This document shows positions 23,154 through 35,330 of a stretch of DNA of 64,000 nucleotides, one piece after another. The translations under genes were made by a program, and so were the position numbers. This stretch comes from Plecoglossus altivelis (lineage: Eukaryota; Chordata; Actinopteri; Osmeriformes; Plecoglossidae), in the NCBI GenBank assembly GCA_036571765.1, contig BROE01000009.1, positions 12,274,904 through 12,338,903 on the forward strand. Reading direction: 5' to 3'. Below the pieces are notes generated by a model that saw only the letters and a list, made by a program, of their open reading frames with translations, did no database searches and was not told the origin of the DNA. Numbering within the stretch: position 1 is the stretch's first letter; each line of letters opens with the position of its first letter.

Positions 23154-24081
23154 AGGCACATGGTCTCCCACACAGTCGTATACCTCCCACATCATCTTCC
23201 ACCCTGGCCGGGGGGCAACACAATTCAATTTGCCATCCAATCACCCTCCCACTCTCCCTCCCCCTCCTGTCCTTCTCCATCTTCTCCCTCTCCCCCAATT
23301 CCCAGCAGCATGATTCTAGGTAGCACCTGTCTGCGAGGTAAGCCAGACCACCAGGCCTGTGGCTGCAGTGGCTGTACCTCCCTCTAACTCTGCAAGGCTT
23401 CCCATTGGTTGCACAGAGTTCACCCCTGACGTATGACCAGGTGAAAAAAGAATATTGTTGATCTCCTTAAACAAGGGCACCTGTCAAGGTCTGGGTAGAT
23501 TTGTTGCTAAGCAACCATTCAGTTGTCATGGTCAATGTGTTGGATGGATGCATGAGGGCAGTAGTAAGACCTCAGTCTTTGAAAAGGAGCAACTTGTTGT
23601 GGGTCAGAACATCTCTGAAATGTCGAGGAACATGGTCAACAGTAGGGCTAATGTGGCACAAGTCACAGAGAATGTTATGGTTACAGGAGGAACGTCGTAA
23701 TCTACAATGCATCACAATCTGCTGGTTATGGGTCTTCAGTTGAACCACCAACGAAAACATAATTGTGGACTGGGTACACCGGTGGCAGTTTATGTACGCT
23801 GGCTTTAGTGGTTAGGAGTGTGCATGAACGTGTGTGACTATGGTCCAATGGTGTGTTTAGGTGTCCATGCCGTATCAGTGTGTGATTGTGGGAGGCGTGC
23901 AAGTCACCTCAGTGCCCGTCCCACAGTGACTTGGCAGATGTGAGGCGAAGGGGGGTGTGGAACAGCTGCCTGCTCTAAATCTGGCCGCTCCTCCTCCCCA
24001 TCTCTGCTCTGCCTTTGGGTTCCTGCAGAGTGCAATGTCAGCCACGCTGGAGTAATCATTCATTATCCTCATTCACCGTGC
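23154..24081. other. Intergenic DNA, nothing recognised
   Basis: Ordinary-complexity DNA with a pyrimidine-rich patch at 23245-23300. No gene features can be supported. Confidence 0.5.
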
Positions 24082-24572
24082 ATCCCTCCCTGTTTCTCCC
24101 TCTCTCTGTTTCTCCCTCTCTCTGTTTCTCCCTCTCTCTTTCTCCCTCTCTGTCTCTCTTTGTTTCTCTCTCCCTCTCTCTCCCTTTCTTTTTCTCCCTC
24201 TCTGTCTCTCTCTCTGTTTCTCCCCCTCTGTCTGTCTCTCTCCATCTCTCCCTCTCTGTCTCACTCTGTTTCTCCCTCTCTCTCTCTCCCTCTCTCCTGC
24301 TCTGTCTCTCCGTCTATCTCTTCCTCTCTGTCTCTCCTTCTCTCCATCTCCTTCTCTGTTTCTCCCTCTGTCTCTCTCTCCCGATCTGTCTCTCCCTCTA
24401 TCTCTCCCTCTCCGTTTCTCTGTCTCTCTGTTTCTCCCTCTCTGTCTCCCTCTCTTTCTCCCTCTCTGTCTCTCTATCTCTGTTTCTCCCTCTCTCCCTC
24501 TCCCTCTCTGTCTCCCTCTCTGTCTCTCTCTCTGTTTCTCCTTCTCTGTCTCTCCCTCTCTGTCTCTCCCTG
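24082..24572 (+). repeat. Long polypyrimidine repeat (TCTCCCTCTCTGTCTC type)
   Basis: About 490 bp of nearly pure C/T with regularly spaced G, made of imperfect 8-30 bp units such as TCCCTCTCTGTCTCTC. One strand is polypurine, so the stretch has triplex (H-DNA) potential. The Ser/Leu-rich and Arg/Glu-rich open frames over it on the two strands are repeat translations. Confidence 0.95.
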
Positions 24573-25690
24573 TCACCACGTCCTCTCGCGTTCTTCCCGT
24601 CTCCTGTTCATCCCATCACACACCTGATAGCAAGGAGAGAAGCATCTTAGCGTAAAAGAAGTGTGTTTGTGTGGGAGGGAGGGAGAGAGAGGGAGGCAGC
24701 CTCTGTGTGGGTGCGTATCTGGGCAGAACGTACATGTTTTTGGTTTTGTGTTCTACAACTTTGACAGGGGATAACGTGGGCACCCCAAAATGGTCTGCCT
24801 CTATGTATATCCAGTGGGTTATTGTGGTGCCAGAGGGTCTGTTCATGGAGGAGTAGTTGAGTGGTAACTGTAAGTCATTAGATGTTTGTGTAAATACCAG
24901 CTTAGGCTCCTGGTGGAGATGAAGGTGGAGGAAGGGGGGTCTGGAGAGAGAGGGACAGAGAGAGGTAGAGAGAGAGGTAGAGAGAGAGAACGGAACTGCA
25001 GTGACCCACTTCTACTTCATGTGAGCCCTTGGGTTGTTTGTGTACAGCGTGTGCAGTCCCACAGTATGCTGAACCATGTATATGCTTCCATCTCTCTTCT
25101 TCTATGTGTGAGTGCATTGTGTCTCTGTGGTGCATGCTACATAGTGTCACTTGCAATGAAATCACCACCATGACATTATGACCCCCCTCCCTCTACACAG
25201 CCAACAACCTGGTTTATGATGTGACACTCACCCAGCTCTTAGGTGGGTGAGTATGTGTGTGTGTGGGAGACGACCCATTACAGTGTACAGCAGTACAGTC
25301 CTGTTGGATTGGCCCCTACACATGAGACTGATTGGCTTGAAATGAGCTGTGGCACCCAATCACTCCCCTGTCTCCGAGTGGTGGAGGAACCCTGCAGCCT
25401 GCCCCAGCCCAGTTCTGCTGGAGGGAAGCTGATTGGTTGAGCATGTTTATCATCTTGTCCGACACTGTTTGGTGTTCCCCATTCCTGGATGTGTATGTGT
25501 TCTTGAGGTTGTGTATCTGCGCATTGTGTGTGTGTGTGTGTGTGTGTGCACAGGTGATTGAGCTTTGGCCTTGGTACTCTTTATGACATCTCTAGTGGGC
25601 TCCACTTAGTTCTCCATGACCTTGACCCAGTCCAGAGTGGCTGTTCTCTAGTAAATAACCTGATGCCTGTCCCTGGTGGAGGAAACACCA
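24573..25690. other. Intergenic DNA with short repeats
   Basis: GA-rich patch at 24950-24990 and a TG tract at 25526-25548. Otherwise unremarkable, with no supported gene. Confidence 0.5.
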
Positions 25691-25772
25691 GAGGATGCTG
25701 ACCTCTCAGGAAGGATGTGACCTCTCAGGAAGGATGTGACCTCTCAGGAAGGATCTGACCTCTCAGAAAGGA
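25691..25772 (+). repeat. 19-bp tandem repeat, about four copies
   Basis: GACCTCTCAGGAAGGATGT repeated head to tail. Copy 3 ends GATCT and copy 4 has AGAAAGGAC, so the array decays at its 3' side. Confidence 0.9.
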
Positions 25773-26063
25773 CCGATGGGTTGTGAGCCACATTCAGTCC
25801 TATGACATTGAGCCCAGCCTTATTTCAAGATGTTCAACGCGTAGCATGACAGCAACTTTTGTATATTTCAGAACTTACAAACACACATTTGGTCCTATGG
25901 TCATTGTTACTCACATCACACACCTCTCTATTGCACGTCGACGTGTGACGGATGGTTGGTCGTTAGCTGGACCCACATGGATCGGTCTGGCCCAGTCACA
26001 CTCTGTTTACATTGATCTGTGGCCAGAGGTGAGAGCTGCGCTGATTAAATTTGGCCTGTTTGT

Positions 26064-26341
26064 GTGTGTCTGTGTGTCTGTGTGTGTGTGTGTCTGTGTG
26101 TGTGTCTGTGTGTTTGTTTGTGTGTGTCTGTGTGTGTGTGTGTCTGTGTGTGTGTGCATGCGGTCCCCTTTGTCAGTTTGAACAACTTCAACCTTGTAGC
26201 ACAAATCAAGAGGATAGCAGTTAACGGTGTCTGTGTGAACAGTGTGTGTATCAGTCTGTGTGCATGAACAGTGTGTGTGTGTGTGTGTGAACAGTGTGTG
26301 TGTGTGTGATCAGGCTGTGTACGTGTAAACTGTGCGTGTGA

Positions 26342-26390
<49 letters not shown>
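26064..26390 (+). repeat. TG-rich microsatellite cluster
   Basis: TG tracts with TC interruptions at 26064-26158, several shorter tracts at 26230-26310, and an uninterrupted (TG)n of about 23 units at 26344-26390. The Cys/Val-rich and His/Thr-rich frames here are repeat translations. Confidence 0.95.
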
Positions 26391-26394
<4 letters not shown>

Positions 26395-26727
26395 TCAAGG
26401 ATGCATGTCCCATTGTGTTTCCCTTCCAGTATGTCCAGGCAGTTTTCTTTGATATCTCTGTTACCGTTAAAAGCTCGGTGTCATCCAGACACATCCTGTC
26501 TGTGCAGAGACCAGCCATCAACACAAGCATGACATTAGTATTCTGAAAAGGGAATTTGGTTTTGCAGTGCAGGCAGTGTGAAGGCTCGAAATGAAGGTGG
26601 AATATGCAGCGAGGGAGGGGGGTGCTACAATTCATAAAAAAACTGTCACTTTGCATTTGTCTTTGATACATCAACTGTGATCATAGTTATGTTCCCTGAG
26701 CGCCATAGGAGAGTGGAGGCTGAGGCT

Positions 26728-26798
26728 TGAGGTAGCAAGGCAGCATGAGGTAGCGAGGCAGCATGAGGTAGCGAGGCAGTATGAGGTAGCGAGGCAAT
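26728..26798 (+). repeat. 18-bp tandem repeat, four copies
   Basis: TGAGGTAGCGAGGCAGCA repeated four times with single-base changes. The word TGAGGTAG resembles the start of let-7 but there is no hairpin, so this is a plain minisatellite. Confidence 0.9.
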
Positions 26799-28960
26799 GC
26801 AGTCTGCAGAGTTTGCAAGACTCTACAAGGACTCAGGAGAGTTCTTGTAAATTACCATGAAAAGCACCTATTTCGAAAGTTTTGTTTTGTTCTATTTTGA
26901 CTAGAGTATTCTATTTAATATCATCAGTGGTTGAATTGTTTCCGCTTTCGTCTCATTTATTTTCAACTCTTTGGTGTATTATGAATGTATGGTAACATTT
27001 TGTGTGACTTGAATCCTGAAAGGCCATCCTACTAGGGCCCGTACATATCTAGGACTGCAATTATCTTAGATTAACATATTGATTTAGCCCACTCGTCGCC
27101 TCCATCTGGGCTTTCCGAGATCATCATACCAACACAAAACACACACCATACCACCACACACACCACACACACACGACACAGCTGTGAATGCATTTTTTGC
27201 CTTACTTGCGGATCTCATTATGAGGCGTCTTATTGCTTTATACTTCTAACTTCTGTTGTCAACTATACGCAAGTGAAAAAATCCCGCTTCTTATATCAAT
27301 TTAGGGGTAGGACTTTGTTCTAGATAACTGTGTTCCGGTCAACTAGGACCATCCTGGCTTTTTTTATCCTCTCCAGTCTGGCAGCCATCCCCCGCCCGCT
27401 CTCCTTTCATCCCCTCGCACACCCTGTTTCAGAACATATGCTGAACTGACCGTACCGACAAGGCGCAGTTACCTAGGCCACCACCAAGGGGCACTGCTGC
27501 TCCAGCTGGGTCGCGGAGGAACCCGGGTGAACCTATGAAGAAGGGCCCTGCTCCAGCCATCGTCAGCCACTCTGCTCCCTGCCAGCACCTACGAGTTACC
27601 CAGGGTCCCCATATCTGCTGAGCTGTCTGTTATGCTCCGCGCCACTGCAGCAACACCCCCCCCCCAGCACGCTCCCTCTCACAACTATCTCATCGCTCTT
27701 TGCTTCCTGTCTGTTTTCCTCTCTCTTCTTTCTCTGGAGAGAAGAGGACCAACAGGTCCGATACACACGCAGAAAAACACTCTCTGAAATTGTGTTTATC
27801 TTCATTTCTTGATGCGTTGGTGCTGCTGTGGCCCAGAAGAAGCGTTCCTCACCCCTGGATGTAGTTCTGCTCCTCCCAGAGTCAGCGTCATATCTTCATA
27901 ACACCTACAGCTCATGGCCAAAAGTGACCATTGAGCGTACAGAGGTTGGAGATGAAGGCGAGGAGCAGGCTATCTCTGTAACAATATTAGGATCTCATGC
28001 AACATATTTATAGCCTACCAGCCTGTGTGTGTGTGTCTGTGACTGTCTCAACTGTAATATGCACAGTTCCTGGGTGGATTGATCCGTTGCTTAATCGGGT
28101 TTATAAAGGTGTTCCCTTAAGCTAGGGATGGAGTCTGTGTTGGTTTCCAAAAGGTGAGGGGACGGGTAGTTCGAGGATTGGATTCTCCAGAATGGGCGAC
28201 GGCGGCTTTACTGGATAGGACTTGTTGTTTTCCAACCTTCTTATTCCCTGTCCTGCTTTCTCTCTCTCTCTTCGACTTCTATCTTTCTCCTTCTCTCGTC
28301 ATCTCTCTCTCCTCTCTCGTGAAAACATACACACAACACAACAAACACACACATGAAACCAGAGACATGCTGCTTTGCTTGAGGAGATATGATGGTCATT
28401 GAAACATAATGTATAAGTCTCCATCTCTGGCCTAGGCTCAGTCATGCTTGCATAAGCAGTGGGATCACATGCTGGGGAGGGGGGAGGGGGGGGTGCAAGG
28501 AGGGGGTTAGAGCCCAGGGGTGCATCTCAAATGCTCAGCTCACTGGATTCCTCTCTTCCTCTCCTTCAAATCCACACTTTTTCCACATTAGTGCAGATTA
28601 TGAGCGTTGGGAGTTATGTACCGATCTGCATTTGCAGGGAGACGACAGGTAGAGATTCTGTCCAGTAGACAGAATGGTTTTTCTGCCCCTCACGAGTCAG
28701 GATGTGCACAAAGCCCGCAACATGTTTACTACACAGAAAGCAGCAGCAAATTCCTCACATCATTTTTCATGTCATCTATTTGAAGATGACAGATGACCTG
28801 TGGATCTGCGGAGAACAGATTCAAAACAGCTCAGCGTAGGCGGTGTTTGGAGTCATGGACGACAGGTGATGAGGCGACGAGATGACACCACGACCGCCCC
28901 TACGCCCACTCGGAGACTCGACCACGTTATGAGGCCGGCCTCCAACCGGCTCCCAGCCTC
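26799..28960. other. Intergenic DNA, nothing recognised
   Basis: An AT-richer repeat-free patch lies at 26870-27090 and a CA cluster at 27135-27180. Coding potential is absent as far as I can see. A G/C-rich patch near 28460-28510 is low complexity. Confidence 0.5.
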
Positions 28961-29200
28961 AAACCTGCCTTGAGGTTAGCGGAGTTAAAAACCCTGTTGT
29001 AGCTGAACATCGTGTTCAGTTTTAGCGCAGAGCTACCGGGGCAGTTCATGCGTGTCTTTGGGATTATTGGGCTCTATTAGCAGATAAGAGGGACTAGCAG
29101 TGGAATCACTAGAGATACGTTATGTAGGTTAAACATTAGGCGTCCCACAGTCAGTTTAATCACATTCAGAGATAAGCCGTGTGTTCCTCACATCTTTCCT
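28961..29200. other. Candidate conserved non-coding block
   Basis: Repeat-free DNA with GGGATTATTGGGC, CTATTAGCAGATAAGAGGG and GTTAAACATTAGG. It contrasts sharply with the CT-rich DNA that starts just after it. Conservation is untested. Confidence 0.25.
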
Positions 29201-29273
29201 ATGGTCCTTTTTTTCCAGCATTATCATTGCACTCAACTAAAGACTCGTGTTTCTTTCTGCTTGCTTGACTGCT

Positions 29274-29890
29274 CTCTCACTCTTTTATGATCACTCATTT
29301 TCTCTCACTCTTTTTCTCTCACTCATTTTCACACACTCTTTGTCTCACTCGTCTCCCTCACCCTTTTCTCTCACTCATTTCCTCGCACTATTTTTCTCTC
29401 ACTCTCCTTCTCTTACCACCTCTTACATTTTCTTAGAATCCCTTCCCTGCTGTGACTTTTTCTGATCATCCTCTTCCTCGTTCTCTCCATTTACATTCTG
29501 TACTTTAAATAATTCAAATTCAGCTGTTAGCACAGTGCATGCTCTGCACACAGTCCATATGCACTGCACCCTCACCCCCACCCCAACTAAACTCTCATTT
29601 GTGTGTGAGGCAAAGGAGAAGGGGAGCAGAGGAAAAAGAGGGAGGACTGAAGGAAACGTGACAGTCAAGGAAAGGGGATTAGGGCCAGGCAGGAGCTGTC
29701 TCTAAGGATGCTGGGAAAAGTGGGCCAAGGGGACACGCCCTCATGTCATCATTTGTCAATAGCCTCTGTTTGTTCAACCAGGTTGGCAGCTGGACAAAAA
29801 AACAGGACACACTCTCTCTCTGCCTCTCTCTCTCTCTCTCTCTCGCTCTCTCTCTCCCTCTCTCTCACTCAGAAACTCTCTCTCAGCTAT
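29274..29890 (+). repeat. Pyrimidine-rich tracts (TCTCACTC repeats and CT microsatellite)
   Basis: Imperfect TCTCACTCATTTTC-type repeats at 29274-29415 and a CT microsatellite at 29812-29880. The DNA between them is ordinary. Confidence 0.85.
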
Positions 29891-30189
29891 GCTCACATAA
29901 ATGCAGCCTCTCATTCATTCACTCTTGCCCCTCATCCCCATCTGTCTGTTTATTGTTTGTCTGTTTGTTTATCTTTATTTTCCCCGGCCTCTCTGTACCA
30001 GCCTTCCCTTAATCTCGCACCCACATGCACCCCGTCCCCCCAGGCCACCCCTCCCCCCCTCAGCACGGTGGCCGCACTGTGGACTTAACAAGATTCAGCA
30101 CCTCCCCCCGCTATGACAGGTCCTCTAACCCCGCCCACCCCTCGCCACCGCCTCCACCCCCACCTGCCTCCAACAGGTGTCACTGTAAA

Positions 30190-30440
30190 TCGTCACAAAG
30201 GCCGCTCCGGATGTGTTAGCCAAGCGAAATGGAAAGTGTCCGGGACCGGTCTAATTAGTGGAGCCTAATTGAGGCTGATCAGTGTAGCGCTGCTGACATC
30301 TGCCTCCCGAGGGCCGGTCTATTTAATGGACGCTCCCACTAATCATCACACCTAGCTTCCTGTCCCTGTAATGAAGCTGGCCTAATAGAGCTAGGGATGA
30401 ATGAGGTGGAGATCAAATCGCCTGGCAGGAGGCAGCCACT
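30190..30440. other. Candidate conserved non-coding block
   Basis: Contains GGTCTAATTAGTGG, GCCTAATTGAGGCTGATCAG, TCTATTTAATGG and CACTAATCATCAC within 170 bp, with no simple repeat. The density of TAAT cores is unusual for this window. Function and conservation are inferred only. Confidence 0.35.
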
Positions 30441-31503
30441 TCATTGAGTTTCTGCATTCATTTTGTTTGTGTTTTCCGTCCCTTCCTTCACTTTATTTGT
30501 CCTTTTTTTCTCCGCTCCAACAGCATTTCCAGTGGACACCACTTCGATCTGTTTCTCCCCGTCTCTCCCCAGTGGCACGGCCGTGCGTGTGTGCGTGTGT
30601 GCGTGTGTGTGTGTGTGCGCAGGACGACTGCATTGCAGCTAAAACAACAGGCAGCTCAGAACAGATCCGATGAGGCAGGGTCTAGTGGACTCCAGAGGCC
30701 GGCCAGCCTCTGCCAAGCCTCACTGCTGGTGGCTGTTAGGACCGAGGCCCGTGCGTTGGAGCAGCATCAGAGGTGAAGCATTGACAGTTGCTCAGGCTGA
30801 GATACACTGCACTGTAAACTGGCTGGATCCTGGCAGAAGGGACCTGTACTGGTTTGCTATGTACGCAACCACTTTTAATATGTATTGTTGGTCAGACGAT
30901 TTTGTCCAAGTGTCCAGTCAATCCATGTAGTAAGTGAGCAAGGTGCTCCAGGACTAGATGAAGTTGTGTGTTGAGCAGGAAGACCCAAGGTTTGTTCTGA
31001 CGACTCAGGAAGCGTTTGAGGAGTGCTAGAAGTGCTCGGTCTTCCTCTCTGATCCTGGAAAAACAGACAGATAAAAGAGAACCAGCTCAAACCATGGACT
31101 CGCCCCTCAGCCAGGACTTTCAAAGCACAAAGGGAATCGTATATGGCTAGTGAGTCAACGCTCACGAGAGTGGACACCAGGAAGCTCTAGTAGACTTGTG
31201 CGCACGCCGGAACGCTCTCGAACTTGGGGCGTCGCTCACACCTCCGCCGACCTGCCACGCTCAAAACTGTTGGAACTAGCAGATAAACACGTGAACAAGC
31301 TCATTGTCAGGGAGACGTCGTGCCCTGTCGACGTGCTCCATCCTGTCTGAGCGAGGCTGACGGAACAAAAAACCTGAATGTGTTCTCCACTATGTTGTCT
31401 GCAGTGCTCTCCCCTCTGCCCCCCCCCGCACACACACATTGTCCCTCCCTTACCGTACCATACACACATTCTCTCTATCTTTTCTTCACTGTCTCCCTCT
31501 CTC
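30441..31503. other. Intergenic DNA, nothing recognised
   Basis: Includes a GTGCGTGTG tract at 30586-30620. No gene or RNA feature can be supported. Confidence 0.5.
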
Positions 31504-31554
31504 TCACACACACACACACACACAATGGCCTTGTGTGTGTGTGTGTGTGTGTGT
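31504..31554. repeat. CA tract facing TG tract (self-complementary)
   Basis: About nine CA units, then AATGGCCTTG, then about eleven TG units. The two arms are reverse complements around a spacer of about 9 bp, so the single strand can fold into a long hairpin. Confidence 0.9.
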
Positions 31555-32160
31555 GCTCCCCCCCTGCTGAAGCCCATAGTGGCAGGTGAGCCAAAGTCAT
31601 CCAAAGCCCTCTGTGCGTCAATGTGATAAATATAACAGTGACTTTGAGGCCTTACATTTAATCTAGGCGTCCTGCGCTCATATCCTCTGGTATATCACTG
31701 AATCAACAGACAGAGCTCAGCAAGTGGAGTGTCCTTACAGTAGAGGCCAAAATAGACTTTGAGCAACCACCCTAGTTCCTGTTTACACATGAGTTTCTGT
31801 CCGGTCGGGCAGCATGCTGGCATCGCTGCTGACCAAACCGAGTGACAAACAGCCATTCTATATGGGGGGAATCTGAGTTGGCCTTGGTGGAGATCTCAGT
31901 CAGGCATGTTGACTGACAACTCCTGGCTTTGTCGCTTCGGGGTCCTTGTGGGTCATCAGGTCTGTGTGTCAGATGGGATGACAGGTAATTAGTGACCTTT
32001 CAGGGTGCTCTGAGGGCAGGCCAGACCCACACACCATCACTCTGGAGCCTGAGAAGAGACTGACAGCTGATGGGCTTAAGGGTCAGATGGGTAGTTCTGC
32101 TGTGGGTTCTAATAGCTACAGAAACCCAGCACAGGAAAGGGACGAGCTGGGGAGGAGCGG
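31555..32160. other. Intergenic DNA, nothing recognised
   Basis: Ordinary-complexity DNA without supported features. Confidence 0.5.
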
Positions 32161-32345
32161 CGAGTCACTGAATAATATGAATTCATAATTTATCATGAAA
32201 AAGAATGAGTCTGCTGCCATTTGTCATTAGTAGTGGCAGTGTGAGGCCCTGGGACATCTTTTTACAAATTCTAGAGTTTAAATGGTAATGATTTGCCAAA
32301 AAAACCCTCTGCAGTAATCTCAAGCTTCTTTCTAGTGATATTGTT
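32161..32345. other. Candidate conserved non-coding block, AT-rich
   Basis: Contains GAATAATATGAATTCATAAT, TTATCATGAAAAAG, GCCATTTGTCATTAGTAG and TTTAAATGGTAATGATTTGC. This is typical composition for a deeply conserved enhancer, but untested. Confidence 0.35.
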
Positions 32346-32379
32346 GAGGAATCTCAGGTGTCACTGCTTCTATTCCTAG

Positions 32380-32417
<38 letters not shown>

Positions 32418-34314
32418 GTTTCATTATCACTTCCCTCAGAGCATCTTTAGATACATGAGAGCCAGTGTTCTCTGCGGTAGGTACTAGGTTAGACCCTGCT
32501 GTGCCCTTCCATCACTCTCTGGCTGGCCAGCCCTTCCTCTGGCTGGGTCTCAGAGCATGCCAGTGTAGCACACGCTGTACTGAACACACTGTACTGGCTT
32601 TCTGAAGGCGGACAACAGACAGTGTGCTATTTCCATTGGAGAGAGAGACCCTTTTTTTTGACAAGTCTTGGTTTTGCTTTAGGGATTACAACACAATGAA
32701 GTGTGTCTATGCCGTACCCGCACACACAGCACTCGCAAACACACACTACCGGTGTGATATTCTGTTCCCCCGGGGAACTTCTTGTGCCCGTGTTGATGTT
32801 GCAATCCTTAACTAAAGGTACGCTATAGAGGAGCAGTGATTAGGTATTGGGTGTGATTTCATAATAAGGGAGTGAGAATCCTTAGCGCTTGACCGTACTG
32901 CTCATATAAGGGCACACTGGGCGACTGAACCACCGACATCAAACAACTGGAAATGCACCTTCAATTGTGTGTCTGATATTAGTGAAATGCCTTTAATTCG
33001 AAGTTTGTTTTTAATGTGGTTTGGAGTACACTTTGTAAATAATCTGGGTCCCTTGAAAGTGAAAGCTAATGAGCGGAGGAGGACGTGTGAGTAACCTCTC
33101 TCTCTCTATGACTCAGCCCCCAGTTAGAGAGAGAAAGAGGGGGAGAGGGAAAGTCGGCCAGCTAGCGATAGTGTGCAGGTGGAATTGAGGGGCATAAAAC
33201 AGCGGGTGGCTCTGTAGCAGGTGGCACTGTGTGTGTGTGTAGGCATACTAGTGTGTGAGCTTGCATTTGTGTGTGCGTGTACATGTACACGCGCCCTCGT
33301 GTGTGTGTGTGTGTGTGTGTATTGGACACACGGTCGTGACACTAAAAAAGAATGGATTTTTGTGTGTCTATCTTCGCGGCCAGACTTCAAAGGCAGCGGG
33401 AGTGGGGGAAGGGAGGAGGGGTCTATGAAAGAGACCAATTAGTGTGTGTGTGTGTCAGACCCTAATGAGAACAAGACTCCCACGTGAGGCTGCGTGCTTC
33501 TTCCTATAGTCACACTCTGTACCCAAGTCATTTAGTACCAAGTCAGGCAATGTTAGCTACCATGCATAATGTACAAGGGGCTGTGCCATGGCTGAACCTC
33601 AGTACCCTGCCAACATAAGCTTGTTCTTCTTTAGGTCTTCTTTTTAAAGTAATTAGATAAAAGCTAGTTCCTTTGTATTATATATATACATGTATTATGT
33701 ACAAGTCCCTATATTCCTTTATATCATATAAAAGAATATAGGGACTTGCTGAAGCTCGCTTGTCCCACCTGATTATGGTATGCTATAATTCATACCGAAA
33801 GATTTTCATGGATTTGAATATTGCATAAACACACCATCCGGGTTTCCAGAGATGTGACATGTTTCACCTCTGAAGCTCAGGAGGGAATCCTGCCTCTCTC
33901 ACTTGCACTGTCTGAGGGTAGAGTTACCGAGATGACCTTTGAACCATGACCCCTACGCTGCACCGACTCCACTGAGATATTGATGCTCAGCATCACCTGA
34001 TTAACCGCAGGGGGACCTTGGCAGGTGTGTGCATGTGTGTGTTACACGTCAGTAGCTTTCCACATGCTCATGCAGCAGAACATGCTAGCAGTACATGGAT
34101 GTGGCTTAAGTGATGTGTGTTGATTGGCTGGTGGGCTGGGCGTGTGCGTGGAAGATGCATGGTTGGTTGATCCTGCAGAACCCAGCAACTGTCTAACCCT
34201 TGCCTTTGAAGTCCAGGCTTGCTGTCCTGCGTGGAAAACATGGAGGGAATTTAGGTTGCTGGATAATATTCTTCAGCCTCTAGCCTCCCACTACACTAAT
34301 CACCTCTGTGTGTG

Positions 34315-34362
<48 letters not shown>

Positions 34363-35215
34363 AATGTTTTCTGCCATCTTACACATTATATGTAATTTCA
34401 GTAATAAGCTTTCCTCCTGTGTGATACTATAGCTGTCCTTTGCCAATCCCCTCCAACAAACGCACCCCTCTATCCTCAGCAGAAATGGTGGCACTGCCAG
34501 TTGCCCTTCCTGCACATGTGGACATCATCCTTAATTCCTGTCCTGCTCTAGTCTCTCTGCTGCAAGTATTTCCAGATCATAATCATCGTATGTCTTCAAG
34601 CCGTTCGTCTTGCTGTTTCCACCACATCTTTGTCTTGCAGTCTTCAGAACATCTTAGCTCAGCGGCGTGGCTCCCAGTGGCGTGGCTCCCAGCAGATGAG
34701 GGTGTAAATCTTTGATAATGGACTGTGTAGCCGTGACCCTGACCGTGTCCAATCACCACCCTCTATCTGTTTCTGGCCTCTTAAACAAGTATAGCCTTCC
34801 TGTCTGCAGGCTGTCCAGCTGGCACCTGAATGGGGTGGCCGTCCATCTTCCCTGTTACATCTCTGTCTTTCTCTGTCCCACCCATCTCATACCCACTTGT
34901 CTGCCTGTCCTTATGTCTCTTTCTCTGTCCGTGTATTGATCCTTACACTCCGATATCTTGCATTCAATCTCTGGATTCGACCCAGGAGCACCGTTAGATG
35001 AAGGGAGTTGCCGGTGGAGAGAGCAGAAGAAGGAGAACGGGAGGGAGAAAAAGGGGGCCATGTTTAAGCGTCTTGCTCCTCTCCTCTTCCTTCCCTCTCT
35101 CCTGCTCTCCCGCCTGCTTTCACCTTCCCTGTCACGTCTACCGCTCCCTCGTCCTCTTCCCCGCTCTCTCTCTTCTCCCCTGTTCCGCTGCCAATATGTG
35201 TCAGTCTCTCCTGTG
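32346..35215. other. Intergenic DNA with TG microsatellites and a hairpin
   Basis: TG tracts at 32383-32420, 33228-33240, 33298-33320 and 34306-34358. A near-perfect inverted repeat at 33702-33748 is listed separately. No gene can be supported. Confidence 0.6.
33702..33748. repeat. Near-perfect 23-bp inverted repeat with 1-nt spacer
   Basis: The left arm 33702-33724 (CAAGTCCCTATATTC...) and right arm 33726-33748 (...GAATATAGGGACTTG) are reverse complements with a single mismatch (33717 against 33733). The spacer is one C. The stem is short for a microRNA precursor, no complementarity continues outside, and the inner part is ATATAAA/TTTATAT. It may be a template-switch scar or a minimal MITE remnant. 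Confidence 0.9.
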
Positions 35216-35330
35216 TCTCTATTAGTCACCCCGCCTCCCTCCCTTCATCCCTTCCTCCAGCCCTCCCTCCCTCCAGCCCTCCCTCCCTCCAGCCCTCCCT
35301 CCAGCCCTCCCTCCTCTGCCCCCTGGAGTG
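35216..35330 (+). repeat. CCCT/CCAG tandem repeat
   Basis: CCCTCCCTCCCTCCAG-type units in tandem, pure pyrimidine apart from the AG dinucleotides. Confidence 0.9.

Noticed and set aside
24015..24650. Ser/Leu-rich 211-codon frame and Arg/Glu-rich mirror frame
   Set aside because: Pure translation of a polypyrimidine repeat.
26728..26798. TGAGGTAG words resembling a let-7 seed
   Set aside because: They are part of an 18-bp tandem repeat and no precursor hairpin can form.
31504..31554. CRISPR-like or phage-type structure
   Set aside because: Simple dinucleotide repeats in vertebrate DNA; no spacer/repeat organisation anywhere in the window.
33702..33748. Hairpin as a microRNA gene
   Set aside because: The stem plus loop is only 47 nt with a near-zero loop and no flanking pairing; too short for a typical precursor.
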